This document shows, piece after piece, positions 1 to 7,163 of a stretch of 11,873 bases of DNA. Both the position numbers and the translations under genes were made by a program. This stretch comes from JAJPXC01 sp964562375 (GTDB lineage: Bacteria; Bacteroidota; Bacteroidia; Bacteroidales; Muribaculaceae). Every line of letters starts with the position of its first letter. Within the stretch, counting starts at the first letter, position 1. Under the pieces are notes generated by a model, which was not told the origin of the DNA, ran no database searches, and worked only from the letters and a program-made list of their open reading frames with translations. The stretch covers positions 1-11,873 of the forward strand of contig CAZLSW010000086.1 of NCBI GenBank assembly GCA_964562375.1. The letters are read 5' to 3'.

Positions 1-211
1 ACAATGAGCACTCGCCCTTGAACTGGCGGAAGGAGCGGAACACCCGTACAAACGTCTCCTGGGTGGCATCCTGCGCGTCATCGTGCGACACGACCAACCG
101 CCGAATGTGCCAATACACCGCTTCCTTGTATCTCGCCATCAAAAGACGGAATCCTTTTTCGTCATCTACCTTCAAGGCCGAAAGTATGTCAGCGTCACTC
201 CGTGTTACCAT
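1..211 (-). CDS. ECF-type RNA polymerase sigma factor, N-terminal part (runs off left edge)
   Basis: The minus strand from an ATG at 211 encodes 70 residues that continue beyond the window. Residues 19-70 read as sigma-70 region 2: a helix around FRLLMARYKEAVYWHIRRL, then the acidic HDDAQDATQETFVRVF core (residues 43-58) that binds the beta' clamp, then RSFRQFKGECS leading into the -10 recognition helix. This style is typical of the many short ECF sigma factors of Bacteroidales. An in-frame TGA lies at 227-229 and no other ATG intervenes, so 211 is the likely start. Region 4 is outside the window. It would direct RNA polymerase to a small regulon, but neither its anti-sigma factor nor its target is visible. 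It reads the same way as the large cluster but is separated from it by about 600 bp and an IS remnant, so nothing shows that it regulates that cluster. Confidence 0.88.
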   Translation of the reverse strand, partial: MVTRSDADILSALKVDDEKGFRLLMARYKEAVYWHIRRLVVSHDDAQDATQETFVRVFRSFRQFKGECSL

Positions 212-409
212 AAGCCTCTGGTTCGTTCATATACAAGAGTGGGCACGGCAGGCGTGGTCACCACTGTCACGACGTGGTGTGGACGGTGGTGGCGATATCG
301 ACGCTGCGCGTCTGCTGTGCCGCTCGAAAGTACAAAAGCCATAGCCATCAATACTATTTTCAATATTCCTATTGGTCTCATAATACTTCAAATGTTTAAG
401 CCCTACATA
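212..409. other. Intergenic region upstream of the ECF sigma factor gene
   Basis: No credible gene is seen on either strand. The part nearest the sigma gene (about 240-330) is G+C rich with GTGGT/ACCAC-type complementary words, such as GTGGTCACCAC at 254-264, which could fold in the 5' leader. The part from about 335 to 409 is clearly AT-rich and would suit a promoter for the sigma gene. No pair of Bacteroidota -33 (TTTG) and -7 (TAnnTTTG) boxes with proper spacing was found by eye. Confidence 0.5.
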
Positions 410-435
410 TCCGTTCGTGAGTGCATTTGAACGGA
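410..435. repeat. Short perfect inverted repeat (7-bp arms)
   Basis: TCCGTTC at 410-416 and GAACGGA at 429-435 are exact reverse complements around a 12-nt centre. No T-run follows on the minus strand, so it is not a typical intrinsic terminator. It sits just beyond the end of the IS remnant and upstream of the sigma gene, so it could be an operator, a weak hairpin or part of the decayed element's end. Confidence 0.35.
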
Positions 436-439
436 CGCT

Positions 440-660
440 CTATATAAATGACCCGGCAAATAAATGAAAGTAAAATTCGAGCCATACGAAAGACCTCTCC
501 ACCACCCATCGCTTCTTGGCTGGGACAAATCCCGAGCCGGCATAATGGGAATGGACCACCTCACGGTTGTGCCCAAGATAATCCGTACACAGTCTGCCAC
601 TTTGGGTACTCCGATGGTAGATTTCTCCATTGGCATCTAGTGATGTCGATGTAGAAACCG
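440..660 (-). pseudogene. Decayed IS5-family transposase remnant (both ends of the protein, middle deleted)
   Basis: Two pieces of an IS5-family transposase lie close together in different minus-strand frames. The frame at about 635-582 gives CQWRNLPSEYPKWQTVY, which matches the conserved N-terminal region (usually TGCQWRxLPxxFPxWxTVY). The frame at 532-476 gives GFVPAKKRWVVERSFVWLE, which matches the C-terminal region around the catalytic Glu (usually RWVVERTFAWL). In a complete transposase these are separated by well over 100 residues carrying the first catalytic Asp residues. Here they are about 50 bp apart and the N-terminal frame stops at 561. The copy therefore has an internal deletion plus a frameshift and cannot make an active enzyme. 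Sequence beyond both motifs diverges from the family, so the true boundaries are uncertain and no terminal inverted repeats were found. It may be an MITE-like internally deleted copy. Confidence 0.75.
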
Positions 661-811
661 TCAGCGAGCAGGATGCGAAACACATTGCGTAATGCCGGAG
701 CGGCTTCGAAGGCATGGAAATCGCTCAGAGCATTAACACTTACCAATTGCCTTAATATATGGCGCCCTTGGAGTGAGATCAGTCTTTCTATGGCGTAGCT
801 AAGTTCCTTTG
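661..811. other. Gap between IS remnant and end of gene cluster; long open minus frame without a good start
   Basis: No intrinsic terminator is visible after the cluster's last stop codon at 812. A minus-strand frame is open without stops from 857 down to 561, crossing this gap. Its middle reads FTIAKELSYAIERLISLQG and then FHAFEAAPALRNVFRILLAD, which looks helical and protein-like but matches no family I recognise. It has no ATG, and the first TTG is at 746. It could be a scrap of a gene damaged by the IS, or a lost C-terminal extension of the preceding gene. Confidence 0.3.
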
Positions 812-1897
812 CTATAGTGAAGTGAGGTAGGGGGAGATGTTCATGATGAGCCAGGGATCAAAGCCTTGGAGGGCGAGGCGTTTGGCAGAGGGCGCGTCGC
901 GGTGCACCTCGAGGCCATCGCTGTAGGGGGTAAACCCGACGATCTTGGTGAATGGGAGTTTGACACTCTTTTGCGGCGACCAGAAGATGAGGTTCTTAGT
1001 AGTGATGTAGAGGGAGCCGTATCCTTCGTGTTGCATTGTGGAATGCTCAATGGGACGACCGCGCATACCGCCGGTGCGGTAACGTATGCCTTTGTAGATC
1101 GGGATACTGAAGCCGCTACTGCGGCCTCGCCACTCGCGCACAATCTTCTCTTGGTAGAGGTTTACGCCATTGTAAACCCATAACACTTGCTCCTTCTTTC
1201 CGAGAATTATCGGAGCTTGAATGTTGGTATGTGGCACAACGCCGTGTTCTAGGGCCTTTATGATTGCAACCTGTGATAGTCTGCTTATGTCGCCATTCTG
1301 ATAAGGAGCAGGGACGTTGTTGAGTTGGAGGCCAAGGGAATGGGTGTAGTCCTCGATTTTGCGATGTTCCGCGTCTGTGAGATTGCCATCGGCTATAAAG
1401 TTGGTGGCCGCACGGTCGAGTACGTGCCAGTAGGCATCTTGTTGTTGCTGAACTGAAATCGGGAATCTACGCAGTACGCTCTGACACCGCTGTTGAGCCT
1501 GAGCAAGCGGGAGGTTGTCGGTGAAGTAGTCCACCATAAACCCTCGCATCAGCTTCTTAGCGAACTCTTCAACGCCTTGGCTCATGGGCAAGTGGAATGC
1601 TCCCATTATGTCAGCAACGAGGTGCATAGACCGCGGAGAATACGGGCGACGAAGACCGTCCGAATAATTCTTCACGGCGGTGTCAACCACAGTAGCTGTA
1701 TCAGCGTCCGACAGGAAGTTATCCCGGCGAAGCTGTCGCGACATCGTCATCACATCGGCCACGCTCTCTCGCCCTTGAAAATATAGTTCCAACTCGCGGC
1801 TAAAAGCCACAAGTCCAGCTTCGTGTTTCTGTTCGCACTCCTTGTGCGCCCTCGACAACAGCCCGGCCTTCTCGCCACAGTATTTGCACGTTCCCAT
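812..1897 (-). CDS. Zinc-finger / helical / PH-like domain protein, last gene of the TerY-P cluster
   Basis: 361 residues from an ATG at 1897 whose A is also the last base of the previous gene's TGA (TGATG, 1-nt overlap). A longer frame starting with TTG at 1909 is less likely. Residues 4-25 form a small treble-clef-like metal site: C4-x2-C7-x10-H18-x2-C21, with H25 nearby. The middle, about 30-215, is helical. One segment, ADGNLTDAEHRKIEDYTHSLG (residues 169-189), recalls the acidic 'ADGxLTxxE' turn of TerB-like helical domains; this is only a suggestion. Residues about 293-355 (GSLYITTKNLIFWS then a FTKIVGFTPYSDGLEV strand pair) look like a PH/GRAM-type beta domain, often used for lipid or peptide binding. 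It has no membrane segment of its own. Coupling to the tail-anchored protein upstream suggests the two act together at the membrane. The precise family is not known to me. Confidence 0.8.
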   Translation of the reverse strand: MGTCKYCGEKAGLLSRAHKECEQKHEAGLVAFSRELELYFQGRESVADVMTMSRQLRRDNFLSDADTATVVDTAVKNYSDGLRRPYSPRSMHLVADIMGAFHLPMSQGVEEFAKKLMRGFMVDYFTDNLPLAQAQQRCQSVLRRFPISVQQQQDAYWHVLDRAATNFIADGNLTDAEHRKIEDYTHSLGLQLNNVPAPYQNGDISRLSQVAIIKALEHGVVPHTNIQAPIILGKKEQVLWVYNGVNLYQEKIVREWRGRSSGFSIPIYKGIRYRTGGMRGRPIEHSTMQHEGYGSLYITTKNLIFWSPQKSVKLPFTKIVGFTPYSDGLEVHRDAPSAKRLALQGFDPWLIMNISPYLTSL

Positions 1898-2700
1898 CAC
1901 CCGAGACAAAGGATGATTACCAAGAGTATGACGGCCGCCACGCCAGCCGCCACGCCGCCGATCCCCAACTTGCGGTTAGCCTCAATCTGCTGCTTGAGTG
2001 AGTCGAGACTGTCGGTCATTTGCCTTTTGTCCTCTTCCTGCCGTTTGGCCAAGTGCGCCACTTTGCCATCCAGAGACTGCATCGCGGCCGTCAGAGCACC
2101 CTTTATGTCAGAGAGAGCTCCCACCAACCGGCTCCCCAGGCTCTCGTTGGCAACCTTTGTTTCGCTGATAAGCCGGTCATGCTCCTCAAGCATCTCTTTT
2201 TCGTGCTGCAGCAGATCCTTTTCCGTTCGCTCAATCTTATCGATATAACGGTTAACCGTCTTTTCGAATGCTGTCGAGACGCGGTCGAGCGACTGTTGCT
2301 GCTGCTGGTTGGCGTGGTCAAGACTGCCACGGAAGGAGGTGACAGCGTTTTGGGCAGTGGACTGGAATGTCTGGAGTCCCTGGTCGCAACCGTCGCGAAA
2401 CAAGGTATTCATCTGCTGCGACATGTCCCTGAGCGACTCCACGCTCGCGCCGAAGGCTTCCAGGCGCGATTGCACCATTTCGAAAATCTTGCCGTCGAGG
2501 GCCTCCTGGTGATTTTTGAGGCTGTCCATAAACAATTTCATGCCTTCAGCCAGGTCGTGGAGCACGTCGGCGATGGAGCGAAATTCAGTGGCACAGCCTT
2601 CATAGCTTTTTGTCACCTTTTCCACTTGCAGGCGTACGCCATCTATCGACTGCAGGGTCTGCTCGAGTCGCGCTAGCGACTGGTATATGTCTTGTTGCAT
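1897..2700 (-). CDS. Coiled-coil, C-terminally tail-anchored membrane protein
   Basis: 267 residues. The ATG at 2700-2698 shares its A with the preceding TAA (TAATG), so translation is probably coupled to the helicase gene. Residues 1-240 are almost entirely helical and rich in Q, E, K, L and S with heptad-like spacing, so one or more long coiled coils are expected. A Q5 run sits at 132-136. Residues about 246-265 (GIGGVAAGVAAVILLVIILC) form a single hydrophobic segment one or two residues from the C-terminus, preceded by NRK. There is no signal peptide. This is the layout of a tail-anchored protein with a cytosolic rod. It could tether the soluble machinery to the inner membrane, or sense or assemble there. 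It overlaps the PH-like gene by one base, which supports a joint role. It does not show ZorA or MotA/ExbB features such as several transmembrane helices. No named family is assigned. Confidence 0.85.
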   Translation of the reverse strand: MQQDIYQSLARLEQTLQSIDGVRLQVEKVTKSYEGCATEFRSIADVLHDLAEGMKLFMDSLKNHQEALDGKIFEMVQSRLEAFGASVESLRDMSQQMNTLFRDGCDQGLQTFQSTAQNAVTSFRGSLDHANQQQQQSLDRVSTAFEKTVNRYIDKIERTEKDLLQHEKEMLEEHDRLISETKVANESLGSRLVGALSDIKGALTAAMQSLDGKVAHLAKRQEEDKRQMTDSLDSLKQQIEANRKLGIGGVAAGVAAVILLVIILCLG

Positions 2701-5700
2701 TATTGAGTATATTTTTGTGAGAAATCTTCAATCCAATGGAGGTGGTGGTTGAGTTCGGTCCGCTGTCGCATCCCCTCCAGATAGTCTATGTCGGGCTGGG
2801 ATGCGACATGCCGGCTCGGGCCGTTGATGCCTGTGAAGAATTTTTGCATGCATGAGTAAAACTCCTCACCCGACCCCAGCAGGCCGCGGTAGCGGGTGTA
2901 TCCTGTGAGGAAATAATCTTCAAGGCGCGCCCGTACGTCGGGATGGTCTGTCATGCCCATCCCCACGATGGCAAAAGCGCCAAGCATATTGAGCGCCGCG
3001 TTGGCGCCGTCGCCTCCGCGCATAATCAGGCGCACAGCGCCCTGCAGATGCTTGAGGCTGTCGTTGGCCGACCCCGAGACGCCGGTGACGTCAGGGTCCA
3101 CCACGCGAAGATATTTCTCCACGATCCAGAAGTCCTCGACCCTCCCCTCTCGGCTGTCGTCGAGCAGCGAAAAGGGTTCTCCCCCCTCGGTCTCGTAGCC
3201 GGCACGGGCATACTTTGAGTTGAAGTAAAAAAACAACTCATCCTTGAGCTCCTCGTTCACCTCCTTCCAGTCAGCCGTAGAGCGGATGGCTCCGAGACAG
3301 AAGTCACGCATGTCCTCGATGGCGCGTCGACGCTTGCGGGCTATCTTTGCGTAAACAAACTGCGTGAGGAACACCAGGCAGCGACGCACCTCAGGCCATT
3401 CAGACTGTCCCTTGGGCATCACGGAGCATCGCTCAACCTCGCGCACGGCCTGCTCGCGAGTGTAGTAGCGACACAAGTAGTCGAGCAGGGCCGTGTAATA
3501 GCTGCCTTGCGGCTTGCGCCTGCAATGGAGCGAGAAGGCTCCCCCGTCGCTGCTGTATTCCTGCGTGAAGTCGTCTACAAGCCCGAGCAAGCAAAGACGG
3601 TATATCGACTTTGCCACCGCATTGTAGTCTGCTTGAGTATGGGCAAGCTTTACAATGGCCGTCTCCTGGAGTCCGAGGGCATGGATGACTGGTGCAATGC
3701 CGTTGGATTTCCCGCGAGGGTGCAGTATCCCCTCGGAATCGCGCATCCACCACTCCACGTCGGCCGTGTTAACTATGCGATCCATCTGTGCCCACTCATA
3801 GCGTGCGCCCTTGAACGAATTGTCGTAGAAGTACATCATGGTGCGGAAATCCGGGCTTTGGTATTCCAGACGCTCCTTAGGTATGTATATCCTGTTGGCG
3901 GCAGCCCAATTCTCCAGTTGGCCCAACGACACATATTCAAATCGCATCTCGTCGGGCAGATGCTTGATCTGGCAGTCACGGCAGAGCTGCGGCGGACACT
4001 GGTCGCACTTGAACCACAGCGGATTCCCTTTCGCGTCGCTGTTAGGGCACGACACCCTCACCAGGTCGCTTGCCGGCGTGCATTCCTCAATATCATCCGC
4101 TGCCAGACTGTCGTGGAGGCCATAATACGCGATCAATTGGTCCAGGTCAGTTGCCCTAAACCACTTCCCGCGTATCTCCCATATCGGAGTGCGTCTCACC
4201 TGGCACGTGCGACGGATCCGTTTGAGGTGATAGTCCGACACCAGGAGCAAGCTGAGGGCCACTCGCCGGTCGCGCCCGGCGCGCCCGGCTTCCTGCACGA
4301 AGGCCTCAAGAGAGTTGGAATAGTTGACATGGATGGTGAAGCGCACGTTGGGCTTGTCTATACCCATGCCGAAGGCCTTGGTTGCCACCATCAAGGGTAT
4401 GCGGTTGTCACGGAAGCGCTCCATGTCGGCAATCGAGGTGTCAGGCAACCCTTCTTCTGCGTCTCGGCCATGGAATTTCCCCACGTCGCATACTGACGAA
4501 AGGCTCATGGCATTGCCCACAACCGAAATGCCCGAACAGCTCCGTATACCTACATGCGGGCAGAAAACTATGCCGGCCCAGGGGTAGTCGCCACGTCCTC
4601 TCTCAAGGTAGTTGTCAGGCATCCCTATACGCAGTGTTGCCTCGTCGGCTTCCGTCGCCTCTAGCGATTCTCGCTCGGCGAAGCGTTCGCGCACTATGTG
4701 TAGCGAGTCCTCTTCTTGCAGTTCGGCTAACATCCCGGGCACCCGAGACACCAGTTCCTTCACAGCCTCCCTCTTGCGAGCCTCGTAGTCGAGCGGCTTC
4801 CCCACTTTCACCGGATAGTTGAGCCCGGGAGCCAGATGCAGGTCGCGTGACAGGTCGGTCTGGAATTCGATTGGGACGCGTACCACGCGATACTGCAGTT
4901 CCAGTCGGTTGCAGTTTTCGTGGCGCACCACAGCTTGTGGGTCGACGGGAAACTTGCCGCTGCCCGTGAGCTCCCGTTCCACGTCGGCCAGGACGTCAAA
5001 CGAGGCCGTGGCTGTGAGGGCGAAGAGCGATACATGACCGTCCGGCTCCTTGGTCTGCAGGAAGTTGTAGAGGTTGCGGCCTACGTGAAGGTAGGGGAAA
5101 CGGAATTCCTGGCCCCATTCCGACACGCAGTGCACCTCGTCCACCACCCCATAGGCAAAGTACACCCCCTGGTGGTGCATGTTGCGCAGCCGTCGGCGGA
5201 ATGTGCCGATTGAGAGACGCTCCGGCGAGAGAAACACAAACTGGCGCAGTCCCTGCTCCATGGCTGCCTCGCGCTCGCGGCGCTCATCAGGGGTGAGCTG
5301 CGAGTTGATGTATGCGCACGAGTCTATGCCTGTAGCCAGCAGTCCGTGCACTTGGTCCTCCATGAGCGATTTCAAGGGGTCAACCACTACCGTCACCCCA
5401 GGCTGCAGCATAGCCGCCAACTGATATGTAAGCGACTTGCCACCTCCGGTGGGCAGCAACCCTATCACCGACTTAAGGGCCAGGGCGCGGTCTAATATCG
5501 GCAATTGGCCGGGGCGGAAATGGCGCTTCCGGAAGAGCAGCTGAAGGAAATAGACGAGCTCTGAAGGGGCCGGACCATTTTCGGATTGTTGTGACCGGTA
5601 TCGGACCCTCCTGCCGGTGACCACGCGCCGTGGTTCGGGCGCCATACAGGTGGCATTGATGCGTGCCCACACGCCACTTCCCCGAAACCGGGGTGGAGAG

Positions 5701-7163
5701 GCCTCGGCCGGTGCTTCCCCCGGCACCACCTCCAACGTCAGGTCAAAGTTGCGGCGGCACAGCGCGTCGTTGGTGTCGGCCAAGGCAAGCGCCCCCAAAT
5801 GAAGGGGGCTTGTGGCGTGTCCCGGGCTCACCACCGTAAGGTCGATTTCCGGAAATCGCCGATTGCTGTAGTCATCGCTGAGGCGGCATAGGTTGTTGTA
5901 CATCTCTGCCACATCGTCCAGCGCCAGTGCCACACATGGCACGTCGCCTTCCCAGGCGGCGATTGTCAGCCTCTCCCTGTTCAGGTCCACCCTGCCTGTC
6001 AGCATCACTCTCAGCAGAGTAGTCTGCACCTGGGCCACGCGTGTGAGCATGTCGCGCACGTAGTCGGCGTCATTATGTTTTCCCGGGGGCGACACGAAGA
6101 GCAGCTCTGTGTCCGAGTCTTTCTCTTCCAAGACTCCGGTGTGCGTGGCTATCGTCCTCGCCACCTTAGGGCTGCACAGAGTGGTGGATCCGCGCCCCAC
6201 GATGTTGGAGAGCACCGCCAGTATGGGGTCCGGGTCGGTGGTGACTTCGGCCCCCAGGTCGAAACTCGCTTGGATCTCAAACTCCGGCTTCACGGAGCCT
6301 CCCGGCCCCAAGACTTTGGCAATGAAAGAGCTGCGCATAGGGACTGGCGCAAATGTCGTGAGGATCTGCTGGCGCCCGCTCTCTACATCCGCCTCGGCCA
6401 CAAAGCCCAAAGCACGGCATGTGAAGTAGCGACCGTTAGGATACATGCCGAAGCTCGCGCTGCGTATGTCAGCATACATCTCTACCAAGCCGGGCGTGAA
6501 ATAGCGCGAGAAGGCGTCGATTCGCAGGTTGCCGGCATTGAGGGGTCCTGTACAAAGGTAGATGTTACGGCGGCTCCCGGTTTCGGTGAGGGCAGCTAAT
6601 GCCCGCAAGTCGATGTCGGTGAGGTCAAGGATGTTGGAGAAGAGATGGATACAGATGTCGGTGACAGCCTCAATTGGCCGAAAGGTTTGTTGCGAAGAAT
6701 TGCCGGGGAGATACTCCCTGCGAGGCACTGTCAACACCCGGTCGGCGGTGACGGCCTCCACATTGTCTACAGCCCGTGCAAGCGCCCTCCCTGAGGGATC
6801 TACTAAAGTGATGCGACGCAGGTTTCCGTCGGCACGGCGTTTGCGCAACTCTTCAATCAGGCAGCAGGTGGCCAGTCCCTGTCCGCATCCCCAGTCCACT
6901 ACTTCGAAGTCGCCATCGAGCAGATGCCAAGGAAACAGGGCCAGCGACGCCTGCATCTTGCTGGTGTGGGCATGGCCGTAGGCCGTCATGTAGCAGGCGA
7001 GCGCTTCATCGGTGTCCAGCACGGCGACACCATGCTCGAGCCTGGGCCACCGCCAAGGCGCTGTCTGATACTCCTCGGGCACTTGCGCCCGGGCCAAGGC
7101 GATTATGTCGGCCATTGAGGGAGTACGCCCTCCTGTGTCAAGCTGTTGGCGATACGGGGTCAT
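2700..7163 (-). CDS. SAM-methyltransferase-like domain fused to RecQ-type SF2 DNA helicase
   Basis: 1487 residues from the ATG at 7163, which overlaps the DUF1848 stop as ATGA. The open frame extends 48 codons upstream, but only inside that gene. Residues about 80-260 look like a Rossmann methyltransferase: motif I VVDWGCGQG (88-96) and the second-strand acid in LVDPSG (120-125). Residues about 270-540 are unassigned. A RecQ-like helicase follows: FRPGQ (motif 0, 549-553), PTGGGKS (Walker A, 571-577), DEVH (675-678), TATAS (717-721), ATKAFGMGIDKPNVRF (motif V, 927-942) and QEAGRAGRDRR (motif VI, 957-967). A Cys cluster at 1039, 1053, 1056, 1061 and 1064 with H1068 suits a zinc site. A winged-helix-like stretch (AKSIYRLCLLGLVDD) is near 1184-1198, followed by about 290 mainly helical residues. 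All ATPase motifs are intact. It is the likely DNA-acting effector of the cluster. Methylation activity is unproven because no target-base motif was recognised. Confidence 0.92.
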   Translation of the reverse strand: MTPYRQQLDTGGRTPSMADIIALARAQVPEEYQTAPWRWPRLEHGVAVLDTDEALACYMTAYGHAHTSKMQASLALFPWHLLDGDFEVVDWGCGQGLATCCLIEELRKRRADGNLRRITLVDPSGRALARAVDNVEAVTADRVLTVPRREYLPGNSSQQTFRPIEAVTDICIHLFSNILDLTDIDLRALAALTETGSRRNIYLCTGPLNAGNLRIDAFSRYFTPGLVEMYADIRSASFGMYPNGRYFTCRALGFVAEADVESGRQQILTTFAPVPMRSSFIAKVLGPGGSVKPEFEIQASFDLGAEVTTDPDPILAVLSNIVGRGSTTLCSPKVARTIATHTGVLEEKDSDTELLFVSPPGKHNDADYVRDMLTRVAQVQTTLLRVMLTGRVDLNRERLTIAAWEGDVPCVALALDDVAEMYNNLCRLSDDYSNRRFPEIDLTVVSPGHATSPLHLGALALADTNDALCRRNFDLTLEVVPGEAPAEASPPRFRGSGVWARINATCMAPEPRRVVTGRRVRYRSQQSENGPAPSELVYFLQLLFRKRHFRPGQLPILDRALALKSVIGLLPTGGGKSLTYQLAAMLQPGVTVVVDPLKSLMEDQVHGLLATGIDSCAYINSQLTPDERREREAAMEQGLRQFVFLSPERLSIGTFRRRLRNMHHQGVYFAYGVVDEVHCVSEWGQEFRFPYLHVGRNLYNFLQTKEPDGHVSLFALTATASFDVLADVERELTGSGKFPVDPQAVVRHENCNRLELQYRVVRVPIEFQTDLSRDLHLAPGLNYPVKVGKPLDYEARKREAVKELVSRVPGMLAELQEEDSLHIVRERFAERESLEATEADEATLRIGMPDNYLERGRGDYPWAGIVFCPHVGIRSCSGISVVGNAMSLSSVCDVGKFHGRDAEEGLPDTSIADMERFRDNRIPLMVATKAFGMGIDKPNVRFTIHVNYSNSLEAFVQEAGRAGRDRRVALSLLLVSDYHLKRIRRTCQVRRTPIWEIRGKWFRATDLDQLIAYYGLHDSLAADDIEECTPASDLVRVSCPNSDAKGNPLWFKCDQCPPQLCRDCQIKHLPDEMRFEYVSLGQLENWAAANRIYIPKERLEYQSPDFRTMMYFYDNSFKGARYEWAQMDRIVNTADVEWWMRDSEGILHPRGKSNGIAPVIHALGLQETAIVKLAHTQADYNAVAKSIYRLCLLGLVDDFTQEYSSDGGAFSLHCRRKPQGSYYTALLDYLCRYYTREQAVREVERCSVMPKGQSEWPEVRRCLVFLTQFVYAKIARKRRRAIEDMRDFCLGAIRSTADWKEVNEELKDELFFYFNSKYARAGYETEGGEPFSLLDDSREGRVEDFWIVEKYLRVVDPDVTGVSGSANDSLKHLQGAVRLIMRGGDGANAALNMLGAFAIVGMGMTDHPDVRARLEDYFLTGYTRYRGLLGSGEEFYSCMQKFFTGINGPSRHVASQPDIDYLEGMRQRTELNHHLHWIEDFSQKYTQ

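Noticed and set aside
349..392. Bacteroidota-type promoter for the sigma gene (rc of TAnnTTTG-like CAATACTA at 349-356 with CAAA at 389-392)
   Set aside because: One mismatch in the -7 box and 32 bp between boxes, too long for the usual spacing.
18..430. Plus-strand open frames at the left edge
   Set aside because: They run antisense to the sigma region 2 coding sequence or through the intergenic region, with no domain-like content.
785..816. Possible terminator hairpin after the cluster (TAGC/GCTA arms)
   Set aside because: Arms are only 4 bp before bulging and no T-run follows on the minus strand.
1898..1909. TTG start four codons upstream for the zinc-finger/PH-like gene
   Set aside because: The ATG at 1897 gives the TGATG coupling expected and begins directly before the zinc motif.
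3507..4496. 329-codon plus-strand open frame opposite the helicase
   Set aside because: The minus strand here encodes conserved helicase motifs V and VI and the zinc cluster; the plus frame has no recognisable motif and is a by-product of codon bias.
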